This document shows, one piece after another, positions 22,360 through 31,066 of a DNA stretch of 40,462 nucleotides. Every line of letters begins with the position of its first letter. Within the stretch, counting starts at the first letter, position 1. Origin of the DNA: an uncultured Methanomassiliicoccales archaeon (lineage in GTDB: Archaea > Thermoplasmatota > Thermoplasmata > SG8-5); contig CALKWP010000011.1 of NCBI GenBank assembly GCA_938004075.1, positions 1 through 40,462 on the forward strand, read 5' to 3'. The translations under genes and the position numbers were made by a program. Under the pieces are notes generated by a model. That model did no database searches. It was not told the origin of the DNA and was given only the letters and a program-made list of their open reading frames with translations.

Positions 22360-22478
22360 TTGGCGGCGGCTGTGGTGGGAACACGCGAATCGGCAGCATA
22401 ACTCGATGGCGTCTATCATAACGACGAACAGGGAAATCCAGAAATTATGCTAATCAGGCTCAAATCCTGACCGCCAAA
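22360..22478 (+). ncRNA. Candidate tRNA-like cloverleaf, 118 bases
   Basis: TTGGCGG (22360-22366) pairs with CCGCCAA (22471-22477) like an acceptor stem, with A at the next position. A T-arm look-alike, TCAGG-CTCAAAT-CCTGA (22454-22470), adjoins it. GCATAA (22396-22401) pairs with TTATGC (22445-22450) as an extended middle arm. GCTG (22369-22372) can pair with CAGC (22394-22397), sharing two bases with the next arm. The total is too long for a normal tRNA, and no anticodon loop of normal size is visible. It may be a tRNA-like RNA, a tRNA with an insert or a degraded tRNA. Confidence 0.5.
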
Positions 22479-22557
22479 GTTGCTTCCGCGTGCGCGTTGC
22501 AAGTTATCCAGGAGTATTTTAGGATTGCGGAAAAGCGCAGGAAGGATTAGGTATCAA

Positions 22558-23067
22558 ATGAGTGAAGAACTTTATAACTCGGATGATTTTTGTAAGTTGG
22601 CAGAACAATACGAAGAACTAAAAAAAGAGAACGCCGAACTTACCGCAGATAAAATTCACTTGATGAATTTGTTTATGGAAAGTAGCGAGTATGTATTTAG
22701 CGTGGTTTCTAACATGAAAATAAACGATTTAGAACGGAAATGCAAGGCATTAGAAGCAGATTACATCATTTCAAATCGTGAAATGCTTATCATGCAAGTT
22801 GAGTTGGGAAGATTGCGCACCGAACTCGCCCGCCGTACCGCTTCACTTCACTATGCTAATACCGTATGCATGGAACAAAAGCACGTAATTGACAGGCTGA
22901 AAGAAGATGCGGAGAGGTTGGCGTCTAATTACGTTATTGAGGCATTTCCGCATGAATGGGTATGTCGTGGAGGCTGTCATCATTGGGCACGATTTGGCGA
23001 ACAGATTGACCACGCTCCAGATTGCCCCATCACCCTGCACCGTGCGCTGATGAAGGAGTTAGAATGA
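22558..23067 (+). CDS. Coiled-coil protein with C-terminal Cys/His cluster
   Basis: This 169-residue protein starts at 22558. Residues 15-60 and 70-120 are coiled-coil-like (EQYEELKKENAELTADKIHL, MLIMQVELGRLRTELARRTA). The C-terminus CRGGCHHWARF followed by HAPDCPI is a possible metal site. Small phage proteins with a terminal DCP motif often sit near replication genes. It overlaps the following gene by four bases (ATGA). Confidence 0.68.
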   Translation: MSEELYNSDDFCKLAEQYEELKKENAELTADKIHLMNLFMESSEYVFSVVSNMKINDLERKCKALEADYIISNREMLIMQVELGRLRTELARRTASLHYANTVCMEQKHVIDRLKEDAERLASNYVIEAFPHEWVCRGGCHHWARFGEQIDHAPDCPITLHRALMKELE

Positions 23068-23150
23068 TACTCGGTTGCGCCGTGCTGATGATTGGGCTGT
23101 TCGTGTTCGCCGCCGCTGGTGGGATAGACAGGCAACGGGAGTTAGCCTGA
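23064..23150 (+). CDS. Tiny membrane protein
   Basis: The 28-residue frame MILGCAVLMIGLFVFAAAGG then IDRQRELA is one hydrophobic span with a charged tail. AAGGAG precedes the ATG, which overlaps the previous stop (ATGA). It is probably co-translated, and it is the last plus-strand gene with a good start. Confidence 0.55.
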   Translation: MILGCAVLMIGLFVFAAAGGIDRQRELA

Positions 23151-23159
23151 CAACCAAAA

Positions 23160-23188
23160 TCAGGTTCAAATCCTGACCGCCTAATTAG
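23160..23188 (+). repeat. T-arm-like repeat, copy C
   Basis: TCAGG-TTCAAAT-CCTGA (23160-23176) then CCGCC and TAATTAG. It matches copy A (4986-5014) at 24 of 29 bases, including the AATTAG end. No 5' acceptor partner was found upstream, so it is not part of a complete tRNA. Confidence 0.65.
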
Positions 23189-23195
23189 AGGCAAA

Positions 23196-23360
23196 ATGAA
23201 ACATACAACATAAGATGCAATTGATAATCTTATTGCTGTGATATGTTCTGAAATAGAGCCGTTTCTTGAAAAGATATTGAAATGGCTATCTCATATCGTT
23301 AATAGAAAACAGCCTGTATCCATCACTGGTACAGGCTGTTTTCGTTTAAGTCAGTGTTAA
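23196..23360 (+). pseudogene. Possible nonsense-interrupted small gene
   Basis: ATG AAA CAT ACA ACA is followed by TAA, after which the same frame stays open to 23360. Downstream of that stop it reads DAIDNLIAVICSEIEPFLEK and ILKWLSHIVNRK, an amphipathic helix pattern. The end runs into the terminator. This is probably a dead or spurious frame, and it is included only for the coding-like middle. Confidence 0.25.
23306..23342 (+). terminator. Bidirectional terminator at the convergence point
   Basis: AAAACAGCCTGTA (23306-23318) pairs perfectly with TACAGGCTGTTTT (23330-23342) around an 11-base loop. The stem has a U-run in each direction, so it can end both the rightward early transcript and the leftward late transcript. 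Confidence 0.88.
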
Positions 23361-23641
23361 TTCATCCGGCGTTTGGACAGTTCAGAACCAACCGAATACA
23401 GTCCAGAAGCTGACAGGCCAAACAGAGCAAAGGCGACGATGAAAATAATTGCCTTGACCCAGGGTTCAGTAACAGGAAACAGCAGCATTAGTTGGTAAGC
23501 TGCCCCAACGAGAACACTGATGCCAACAGAGATAGCGATGAGTTTGTTCCCGGTCACGTTCAGTTTCTTCAAAAGCTGAACCAGACCAATCACCAAAGGA
23601 ATCAGAGTCACACCACCGATAGCAAGTTCTTCGAAATTCAT
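23357..23641 (-). CDS. Holin-like membrane protein
   Basis: This 94-residue protein has three hydrophobic spans (GGVTLIPLVIGLVQLL, LIAISVGISVLVGAAYQLML, AIIFIVAFALFGLSASGLYS) and a short basic tail (SKRRMN). Size and topology fit phage holins, which form the membrane holes that release lysin. The start at 23641 has an AAAGGAAAA site. It is the last gene of the late operon, next to a spanin-like gene, the usual lysis position. Confidence 0.72.
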   Translation of the reverse strand: MNFEELAIGGVTLIPLVIGLVQLLKKLNVTGNKLIAISVGISVLVGAAYQLMLLFPVTEPWVKAIIFIVAFALFGLSASGLYSVGSELSKRRMN

Positions 23642-23642
23642 T

Positions 23643-24107
23643 TTAATTTTCCTTTCCGTTATGACGTTGGACTTCATCTAATTGAGCTTTCAGCGATTTG
23701 TTTTCCGCTTCAAGCTTTATTATATTGCTTTCCATTGTTTTTACAATAGCAGTCAAACGAGCAATCTCGGCATCAGACGACTTCCTGTCCTTTAGCAAAG
23801 CATTGTATTTTGTGCTTAATTCCTCTAGTTCTTTTCGGATGGCCAGAGTTTCGTTCCGAGCTTCAATGGTTTCACTTCGATAGCGAGCAACCTCTTCCCG
23901 AAGGATCGAAACCAAATCCCGGGCGCTTTGCAGTTGAATACTTTCTGCTTCGGCTTCAACCTTTTCCTTATTTGCTTCGGATTGTTCTCTGTCCTGTTTA
24001 TCCTTTCGCTTTTGTAAAAGCGTAGTGACAATTGAAAAGATACCTGCTCCGATTGTTCCGGTAAAAATGTATTCAAGTGCTTTGATGATGGTTGGGTCAA
24101 TGTTCAT
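23643..24107 (-). CDS. Membrane-anchored coiled-coil protein (spanin-like)
   Basis: This 154-residue protein has an N-terminal hydrophobic segment (YIFTGTIGAGIFSIVTTLLQ), then a basic stop and about 100 residues of coiled coil (VEAEAESIQLQSARDLVSIL and later KTMESNIIKLEAENKSLKAQ). This is the layout of inner-membrane spanins (Rz type) and of some holin accessory proteins. It ends two bases before the holin start. Confidence 0.65.
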   Translation of the reverse strand: MNIDPTIIKALEYIFTGTIGAGIFSIVTTLLQKRKDKQDREQSEANKEKVEAEAESIQLQSARDLVSILREEVARYRSETIEARNETLAIRKELEELSTKYNALLKDRKSSDAEIARLTAIVKTMESNIIKLEAENKSLKAQLDEVQRHNGKEN

Positions 24108-24108
24108 G

Positions 24109-24420
24109 CTATTCTCGTTTCTTGTCTAGGCGTATCCATTCGCCTAGTAACAGGGTGATGGCGGTTTGTAGCCTGATAATCGCAGACCACGAACTAAAGA
24201 ACTCCGAACTGCTCGGAATATAGATGATGTTCCATACGTCTAGAAAATATATCCAGTAATAACAGATAACATGACCCACCAATAATAGGACTGGAATTCC
24301 GTAGAGCCGCTTGTGCTTCCAGTTGATAATCCAGCGTGTATTTAGCACCAATACACACAGGTATAGAGCCAGAGATGCAAGTTGTACAAATCGAATGTAT
24401 TCAGATAGGTTGGCGTTCAT
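24109..24420 (-). CDS. Multi-span membrane protein
   Basis: This 103-residue protein has about three hydrophobic segments (FVQLASLALYLCVLVLNT, GIPVLLLVGHVICYYWIYFL, AIIRLQTAITLLLGEWIRL). The lysis-cassette position suggests a second holin or antiholin, but the sequence also fits any small membrane protein. It ends two bases before the coiled-coil gene. Confidence 0.62.
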   Translation of the reverse strand: MNANLSEYIRFVQLASLALYLCVLVLNTRWIINWKHKRLYGIPVLLLVGHVICYYWIYFLDVWNIIYIPSSSEFFSSWSAIIRLQTAITLLLGEWIRLDKKRE

Positions 24421-24438
24421 TTAATCACCTCTGTACGG

Positions 24439-25671
24439 TCATAGTAGGTTTCCGTAGTAGGCTTTGCGCCATTCTGGAACTTCATTCCGAATAAATGTTC
24501 TACCTGGTTCTGATTGATAGTGAGCCATGCAGTCCTCAAACCATCTTTGGTACTGCCAGCGTACTCTGTCTAATGTGTAGTACTCTGCAAACTTCCGAAT
24601 GTTCTCCGGAACGAGCTTATCAACGTGTTCTGCTGCAAATACATAGTCATCCAGTGTGTCGCATTTGAAACCATGATACCCATCTCGGAAGGAATCATCG
24701 CCAAATACACCATGAGCCGATGTAATAACAGGTGTGCCTGATAACATAGCTTCTACATGCACACCGCCGAACTGCTCCATGTAAATGGTGGGCACAAACA
24801 CAGCTTTAGCTTTGGATAGCAATACCTTACGCCGTTCTGTATCGGCAAAACCCGCATAAACCCATTGACCGGGAGGATATTGAAAATCTGGTGATGTTGT
24901 AGCGGTCAACCAGCCATCTTTAGTCACAGTACCACCTTGCCCCACGATAATTAGTCGTTTACCGAGCATATCGCAGGTTTGCATGGCGGTCATCAGTCCT
25001 TTTCTGCGGATAATACGCCCCATATACAAGAAGAAATCATCTTTCTCTTCGCTGTATTGAAAATCTGCGGGGTCATAGTAGTTAGGAATGACTCTATCGA
25101 GTGGATTTCCGTCAATATCTTCTTGTGGATACCAACTACCGTAAGAGAAGTTACGCCCAAAAGCACTTTCCCAGGCATGGTACGGTATTTGGGAACACGA
25201 ACCCCGATATCCAATACCACTTTCGCAGGTTAACGGAAGTTGAACCCCATTTACAATCGTCAAATGATACAAGCCCTGTGTAACAAGTAAGAAATCGTCA
25301 TGCTTCTTTACCCGGTTGATTTCCTCGATACATTTGGCGTAGTACTTTTGGGTTAATGCTGTTTTCTCTGTACTCAAATCGTGGCGAAAGTCGGTATTCT
25401 GCCAGTTGTAGCCTATTTCATAACGGTTATCCCCATCACCATAGGTTTGAGCGATATCTTTGACTGTGTGCGTTTCAACGAAATGCAGATTATCGCTATT
25501 GCAGTATTCCTCAACATCTGAACCCGATGACGCATAGAAGAATACCTCATGTCCAAGGCTCGTCAGCATCTTTGCGAGTTTACGGTTCTTCTGCGTAAAC
25601 GCGCAACTCGAATACACCTTTGATTGAGGTAGATGAGGAAGTGTTAGTAGGTGAAACCTGTACTTTTCCAT
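24439..25671 (-). CDS. GT4-type glycosyltransferase
   Basis: This 410-residue protein has the retaining GT-B signature in its C-terminal half: FFLYMGRIIRRKGLMTAM, RLIIVGQG, and the E-x7-E motif EQFGGVHVEAM, followed by LSGTPVITSAHG. The family transfers sugar from a nucleotide donor to a glycan or protein. The start at 25671 (MEKYRFHLLTLP, GGAG upstream) is chosen over 25752. It still overlaps the methyltransferase gene by 92 bases. It is probably involved in decorating tail proteins or host glycans. Confidence 0.85.
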   Translation of the reverse strand: MEKYRFHLLTLPHLPQSKVYSSCAFTQKNRKLAKMLTSLGHEVFFYASSGSDVEEYCNSDNLHFVETHTVKDIAQTYGDGDNRYEIGYNWQNTDFRHDLSTEKTALTQKYYAKCIEEINRVKKHDDFLLVTQGLYHLTIVNGVQLPLTCESGIGYRGSCSQIPYHAWESAFGRNFSYGSWYPQEDIDGNPLDRVIPNYYDPADFQYSEEKDDFFLYMGRIIRRKGLMTAMQTCDMLGKRLIIVGQGGTVTKDGWLTATTSPDFQYPPGQWVYAGFADTERRKVLLSKAKAVFVPTIYMEQFGGVHVEAMLSGTPVITSAHGVFGDDSFRDGYHGFKCDTLDDYVFAAEHVDKLVPENIRKFAEYYTLDRVRWQYQRWFEDCMAHYQSEPGRTFIRNEVPEWRKAYYGNLL

Positions 25672-26269
25672 AGTGTGCTCCGAGGAAGATGCCTGAGTAC
25701 GATAATCCAGTACATCCATTTTCGTTGAGAGGCTGTACTCTTCCCGTTCCATTTAGCCACTCGTCCATTTGCTTTTGATTTAGTGTTTGTAGGTGGCCAT
25801 TGCACACCGGGGTATTCAACCATTCAAATAGTCTGACTATCTTGCTGATGCGTAGTGCCTTGTCAATGATAATCTTGGGGTTTTCAACGTGGGTCAGGAC
25901 ATTGTAAATCCATACTTCGTCTACAATCCAGTTATCGGGAATGTCCTCGGCCTTCTTCTTGTAGAAAGTAATATGCGCTGCTCCATAGCGATGATAAACC
26001 CATGCTGGATAGTAGCACGGGTCATATCCGCACATCTTCCCATTCTTGCATTTCAGTAACAGAGATACCGGGCCAGCACCAATGTCAAGAACTGTGGCTT
26101 GATGCAAATCATAGGTTGGTAATCTTCCTGTTTCATTGTCGAATTCAGGTTCCAAGCCCATCAACCGAGCATAGGTCATTTGCTTGGTTTCTTCCCAGAA
26201 GGTGTTGGTGCAGTCACCCCACCAACCGGACTCCCAAATTTGGGCTGTTGTCCATGCATCAGATTTCAT
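25580..26269 (-). CDS. SAM-dependent methyltransferase (class I)
   Basis: This 229-residue protein has motif I VLDIGAGPVSLLLKC near residues 60-74, then CGYDPCYY and DEVWIYNVLTHVENP, the pattern of small-molecule or sugar methyltransferases. It lies between the tail fibre and the GT4 gene and overlaps both (11 and 92 bases). It may modify a sugar added by the next gene. The C-terminal segment (SIKGVFELRVYAEEP) is coded in the overlap. Confidence 0.75.
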   Translation of the reverse strand: MKSDAWTTAQIWESGWWGDCTNTFWEETKQMTYARLMGLEPEFDNETGRLPTYDLHQATVLDIGAGPVSLLLKCKNGKMCGYDPCYYPAWVYHRYGAAHITFYKKKAEDIPDNWIVDEVWIYNVLTHVENPKIIIDKALRISKIVRLFEWLNTPVCNGHLQTLNQKQMDEWLNGTGRVQPLNENGCTGLSYSGIFLGAHYGKVQVSPTNTSSSTSIKGVFELRVYAEEP

Positions 26270-28229
26270 AACTCAAAACTCCGTTTATCCTTTTTGAACC
26301 AGAAGAAGTCCACGAACTTGTGCCCATATCTTTATAGAATGATACGACACTTGAGTTAGAATTAATTAGCCATCTTGTGGCCACTGTTATAGCTACGCCG
26401 TTATCATAAGCTCCACCATTAGCACCTACCCACATTCCGTTTGTAACTGTGGCGGATACAATTGGCAGTCCAAGAGATGCGGTAGGAGAATCAGAAGTAC
26501 CAGATGTCATTGCATAAGTAACAGTACAGATTCTTCCATTGATGTTGTATCTGAATGCGCCGACAGGTCCATATGACCAACCCGTCTCACTTGGGGCGTA
26601 GTTGAACCATTCGGGAAAGTCTATTGGGCATGATAATGTGTAATCAAGTGAGTCTATGGTTGCGTTAGCAATGGTATAAGAAGTATTGGTTACAATTGTT
26701 ACCGTAGTTGTATTCGACCCACTGTCGTAACTCGAACTGACTACATGACCATACTTTGCAGTTGTCTGTACAAAGCGGATTTTCAATCCTTTTGTAAAAA
26801 TAGTCCTGTAGTCTCCGGATAGTGTGAATGTAGCGGCAGAAGCGTAAGTAGCTTTTTCCGGAAACGGTATCCATCCGTTTTCCGTTGCCCAGGCGGGCAT
26901 AATTGTTTCATCGATTCTCAAAATCTGTCCAAGAGAACCGACTGGTAAATTATTCCAGGCGTCGTTGTCTGCTACGATGATATCTCCGTTCGATGCTGTA
27001 GATGGTGTAGTGTCGCCGTGTGTTGCCGAAAGTAAGTTATGAGATGGTGTTACACCCGTTGCTCCGGTTACACCCGTTGCTCCTGTAACACCTGTAGCAC
27101 CCCTCTCTCCAATATTTCGGTACGTTGTAACAATATACGAGCACCCAAGATTGGTCTCCAGTGTCATCGTATTAGTAATACCCGATGAGGCGTATACAGT
27201 AATTCTTAGTCTGTCAAAGTCAGTACCAAAATCAGTTAGAACAACTGACCCGCCTCCATAGAACCATTCTTCTGTTGTAACTGTTACCGGTACAATAATC
27301 GTTCCAACTGTTCCAAGTGTTGCCCCAACATTGTCCACTGCATCAATAATGATAATAAATTTACCGTTAGGGTCGTCTGACGCAATCGAACCTTTCATGT
27401 AACAACTAAATCCACCTGCCGGCATGATTCCAAGCCATTTCAACGTAGAGTTTGTGAAAAATTCACTTACAAGAGTACCGGGGTATGGCGTCACTGGATT
27501 GGTTGCAACAGAAATGGGGCTGCTGCTATCTTCATAATCTATTTCAGCAAGTATCTTTGACTGTTTCGGGAAGAAGGGCTTTCCAAGACCTATTGCTGTG
27601 GCTCCAGCAATGTTTACATCAATTCGGTCTAACGATGCACCTCTATCAATTACCGATACGCCATTTCCGAAAATATTCAGATATTTTCTGGCAGTCAGCA
27701 AATTTACATTATTCTGAACACCCATAGCCCAGGGACTCCAAGTCCCATCCCCAATCAGGACGCTGGTTGGTGTATTGGGATATTTTGCCATCAAACCATG
27801 CTTTGAGGTACTCGCATCCAAGGTTGTGCTGTCTAATGGATCCGCCCATTCATCGAGTCGTTTTGTTCCAAGATTGAGTACGTCAGATACATCGACACCT
27901 GTACCACTGACAACTCTTCCCGTTGCGTCCGTAGTTATTTTGGTGTATGTTCCTGATGTTCCAATAGTTGGTAGGTCGGCGGTGACAATCGCTCTGTAAC
28001 CGGGTACACCGGAGGCCGCTGCAGGAGAAGCCTTGAACAAATTCTTTGCCTGTGCTGGTTCTGCTCCGGCGAATACCTCATTGATAGCATCTACGAGGTT
28101 ATTTTTAGCAGTGGTATCCAAGTCTGCCAGTCTGCCAATGGCTGCATCCAGTTGCCCTAACGGGTTATTGATAATCCCCGCGTTGGCTGGTGCTCCAACT
28201 GCAATTGGGGTGTGATTGTAAGATGTCAT
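26259..28229 (-). CDS. Tail fibre protein with collagen-like repeat
   Basis: This 656-residue protein has an AGGAGAAA site. The N-terminal 150 residues (GQLDAAIGRLADLDTTAKNN) look like a phage tail attachment domain. The middle has GATGVTGATGVTGATGVT, a G-x-T collagen-like triplet run that forms a trimeric shaft. The C-terminal 250 residues are beta-rich and probably hold the receptor-binding tip. The late position just after the hub gene fits a receptor-binding fibre. Confidence 0.8.
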   Translation of the reverse strand: MTSYNHTPIAVGAPANAGIINNPLGQLDAAIGRLADLDTTAKNNLVDAINEVFAGAEPAQAKNLFKASPAAASGVPGYRAIVTADLPTIGTSGTYTKITTDATGRVVSGTGVDVSDVLNLGTKRLDEWADPLDSTTLDASTSKHGLMAKYPNTPTSVLIGDGTWSPWAMGVQNNVNLLTARKYLNIFGNGVSVIDRGASLDRIDVNIAGATAIGLGKPFFPKQSKILAEIDYEDSSSPISVATNPVTPYPGTLVSEFFTNSTLKWLGIMPAGGFSCYMKGSIASDDPNGKFIIIIDAVDNVGATLGTVGTIIVPVTVTTEEWFYGGGSVVLTDFGTDFDRLRITVYASSGITNTMTLETNLGCSYIVTTYRNIGERGATGVTGATGVTGATGVTPSHNLLSATHGDTTPSTASNGDIIVADNDAWNNLPVGSLGQILRIDETIMPAWATENGWIPFPEKATYASAATFTLSGDYRTIFTKGLKIRFVQTTAKYGHVVSSSYDSGSNTTTVTIVTNTSYTIANATIDSLDYTLSCPIDFPEWFNYAPSETGWSYGPVGAFRYNINGRICTVTYAMTSGTSDSPTASLGLPIVSATVTNGMWVGANGGAYDNGVAITVATRWLINSNSSVVSFYKDMGTSSWTSSGSKRINGVLSYEI

Positions 28230-28238
28230 GGCTTTCTC

Positions 28239-30206
28239 CTATAGAATTGCGGAAGCCTGTATAGTCGTCACAAGCGTAAGTTGTGCTTTTATTGTACCTG
28301 TTTTTAGTAATGTATCAGTAGAAATGACGATTCTATTTGACTTTTGTTTGGGTCTTGATGCCAGTCCATTGATGAGATAACTAGTGATATCAAGTTCATA
28401 CCACCCACTTCCAATGGAAGTGGCTCCGGTAATTGGGGTGTTCGAATTAATCTGGTAAGTCAAGTCAGACTCGCTTAGAGTCTTTGCGCCAGTTTCTTCG
28501 AATAATCCATAAAGCATCGTTGTTACTGCAGTAAAGTCATGCGTATGCAACGGAATAACAACCACGTGAGAATGGTCGGCAACCGTTACAAGATGGTAGT
28601 GCCGAGGAAGTCTGTGGCGATGAGCTATTGTCCAGTCATCTGTTGTTCTGTCCCCATCGTCTATATGTCCTTCAAGCCCATGAGCATGAGTGGCCACATT
28701 CACATCGGTATACCACGAAGCATATGGGTCGTCGTCATATTGCCACGGCGTATCAAGTACAGAGAAGAACCCTCCGCCTTCACTGGTTTGCGACTGCCCA
28801 ACTTGCACAGCAGTTGTACTCTGCGCATTGACAATCGCTTTCACAGTAGAGCGTAGTGGTTCCACTTTGAAACGTAATGTGGCTTTCTTTATATTGATTG
28901 TCTCTTCGCCTAACCAGAAATTGAATACTGCTGACTTGTCGCTATCCAGGGGTTCGCTATAAGATATCACACTTGAATTCGCATTGATTTGAGGATGAGC
29001 CTCAAATATCTCGCCTTCTTCTAGCTTTCCAACTAACGCCGATAAATCTGTTTCTGGTAAGAAGTCACTGGTGCTGACTCGCAAGCTGGTACTTAAATAT
29101 CCACCCTCGCTGATTTCCTGTTGCACTTCAATGATGTTTAGCTCCTCATTGATGTCCAGAGCAACATAGCTATCAATTGATTTACGATAGATAACCCGTA
29201 TCTTTTGTCCCGGGTAAATAATCTGGTCTAGTTTGCTTAGAGTCAAGTCATAGGTTCTTACCGGAGTAATATGCCGTATCAAATATTGTAAGGCCGCGAT
29301 AAACAACACATTTGATGCGGTTTCCGCATCAATATCTTCATTCCGTAACATGGTCGTGTTCTTGAAGGATAAATAATTATCAATTCGACCGTAAATTGCC
29401 TCAGTACCAGGATGGTATAAACAGTTATTCGCCAAATCTAGCACAAATCCAGAAGGCGCTCCAAACGTACATGAGCGCATGTCCAGTCTGGCATCACCAA
29501 TACCGGAGCCGTACGGATATACTCGTGTACAGATATCAAATGTATTCTGTGTTTCCTTCAAAGTCTGTATGATGCAGATGCTTTCGTTGCGCTGAATTGC
29601 TATCGGGTCAGCCGCCTGAATTGCTCTAATTCCACAGTCATCGAATGTGTTACCTAACCACGCAACCTTTTTACCCGGTGACAGTCTAAAGTGCTCGCCG
29701 GTTTTCTCTGCAATGATGTTGAGGGCGTTGAGAATATTCTCTCCGGCAAAGCCACCATAAATCGGATAAGCTGGTTCTTGCGTTCCAATGGAACCATCTA
29801 CGCTCCATCCTGCGGGGGCGTACCCCATAATCGTAGCAATGGCGTTATAGACACCTTCACCTGCCCCATACAATTCTAGAAATCCCACACTACGAGTAGT
29901 CAGGTCTCGTAACATGTCGTTTCCTGACACATTCAATATTGCAATTCCGCTTTCATTTACGTTTGGTTCAAGAGTGTCAATAATCCCACTTCCAAACTCT
30001 CGAATACCGCTTGGCGTAGTAATGTAACAGCGCACAATCCGTTTAGGTTGCAATAGATTGATTCGTGGGTCGTTCAGTGGAACAGAGAAATTGAATACAC
30101 CTGACGCATCGAGCAGTAATGTATGCGACCATCGACTGGCTGTAATAATTGGACCGTCGCCCAATACTGTTCCCGTTGGTGTCTCAACATTAATCCAGAA
30201 TTTCAT
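28239..30206 (-). CDS. Tail-tip hub protein (Tal/gp37-like)
   Basis: This 655-residue protein follows Dit in the order expected for the siphovirus baseplate hub. The N-terminal half resembles gp27/Tal hubs (GVFNFSVPLNDPRINLL, PGQKIRVIYRKSIDSYVALD). The C-terminal half has a histidine-rich stretch with many HxH motifs (THAHGLEGH, HRHRLPRHYH, DHSHVV, LHTHDF), a pattern that holds metal in some trimeric tail fibres. The start is ATG 30206, whose codon overlaps the previous stop (TAATG). GTG 30215 is an alternative. Confidence 0.75.
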   Translation of the reverse strand: MKFWINVETPTGTVLGDGPIITASRWSHTLLLDASGVFNFSVPLNDPRINLLQPKRIVRCYITTPSGIREFGSGIIDTLEPNVNESGIAILNVSGNDMLRDLTTRSVGFLELYGAGEGVYNAIATIMGYAPAGWSVDGSIGTQEPAYPIYGGFAGENILNALNIIAEKTGEHFRLSPGKKVAWLGNTFDDCGIRAIQAADPIAIQRNESICIIQTLKETQNTFDICTRVYPYGSGIGDARLDMRSCTFGAPSGFVLDLANNCLYHPGTEAIYGRIDNYLSFKNTTMLRNEDIDAETASNVLFIAALQYLIRHITPVRTYDLTLSKLDQIIYPGQKIRVIYRKSIDSYVALDINEELNIIEVQQEISEGGYLSTSLRVSTSDFLPETDLSALVGKLEEGEIFEAHPQINANSSVISYSEPLDSDKSAVFNFWLGEETINIKKATLRFKVEPLRSTVKAIVNAQSTTAVQVGQSQTSEGGGFFSVLDTPWQYDDDPYASWYTDVNVATHAHGLEGHIDDGDRTTDDWTIAHRHRLPRHYHLVTVADHSHVVVIPLHTHDFTAVTTMLYGLFEETGAKTLSESDLTYQINSNTPITGATSIGSGWYELDITSYLINGLASRPKQKSNRIVISTDTLLKTGTIKAQLTLVTTIQASAIL

Positions 30207-31066
30207 TATATCCACCCGCTGTAGTAGTTGATGTCTAAGAATGAGCCCCCCGGTCCACCTACGCCACCTCCTGTAATGCTAATGATAATGTTGTTAGTGC
30301 CGGGGTCAAGATGCAACCAGTCCTCTGCGATGTGGTTTACTCCAAATACGATATTAGCGTATTCATCAACACCATTATTCTTTACAGACAGTGCCCCAAA
30401 GTCTATTCGCAATTCATTCCCAATTGCCAGTGTTCCCGTCCATGTCATTTGGGTCTCTCCGGTTTTCTCTATAACAACAGATGTAATTGGTGCGTTATTT
30501 CCTGGTGTAATTGTAAACATCAGTCCACGCACAATTGCATTTCCCTCATTCACAACTGGAACTGTTTGAGGATTTGTGGATACCAGCACCCGGTAAACAA
30601 TATCGAGATACAGCGAGTCGTCCAATTCCGAACCATCGTCCAATCGCCACGCTCCAATAACAGAGCTATTCCATGTAGGAGATAGTCCCACAAAATTCAT
30701 GGACACTTCTAGATTGAGTGTGTTGAAGATTGTTCGATTGGAATTGACTGCTTCAAGCCTCGCCCAAATCCATTGAAGGTTTCCCGCATCATCTTTTCTG
30801 TAAAGTTTCTCTTTCTTGCCCAGGAAACCTCGTAACTTATTGTATTCTGTAACCAAGTCTGCGGCCGATGTAGCAAAAAGCACACCCGATACAGCGATTG
30901 GAAATCCACCACGCATAGCCCGGTCATGTCGAGCAGTCAGGTCGTAGGCTCCACCCCATTGCGAGTCAACGATATTCAGTTTTGCCGTGCCAGTACCAAT
31001 GTCCTGTGAGGCGTTAGCACACGGTAGAAATAGCGTCGTTCCGAATTTATATAATGTATAGCTCAT
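30206..31066 (-). CDS. Distal tail protein (Dit-like)
   Basis: This 286-residue protein has the N-terminal pattern of Dit/phage tail family proteins (MSYTLYKFGTTLFLPCANAS, GGAYDLTARH), followed by a TNKL-type central strand set and a C-terminal galectin-like sheet (VVIEKTGETQMTWTGTLAIG, HLDPGTNNIIISI). Dit forms the ring that joins the tail tube to the hub. It overlaps both neighbours by a few bases. Confidence 0.8.
   Translation of the reverse strand: MSYTLYKFGTTLFLPCANASQDIGTGTAKLNIVDSQWGGAYDLTARHDRAMRGGFPIAVSGVLFATSAADLVTEYNKLRGFLGKKEKLYRKDDAGNLQWIWARLEAVNSNRTIFNTLNLEVSMNFVGLSPTWNSSVIGAWRLDDGSELDDSLYLDIVYRVLVSTNPQTVPVVNEGNAIVRGLMFTITPGNNAPITSVVIEKTGETQMTWTGTLAIGNELRIDFGALSVKNNGVDEYANIVFGVNHIAEDWLHLDPGTNNIIISITGGGVGGPGGSFLDINYYSGWI

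Noticed and set aside
24439..25752. Longer GT4 start at 25752
   Set aside because: The first 27 residues lie deep in the methyltransferase frame and resemble no GT4 start. The 25671 ATG has a GGAG site.
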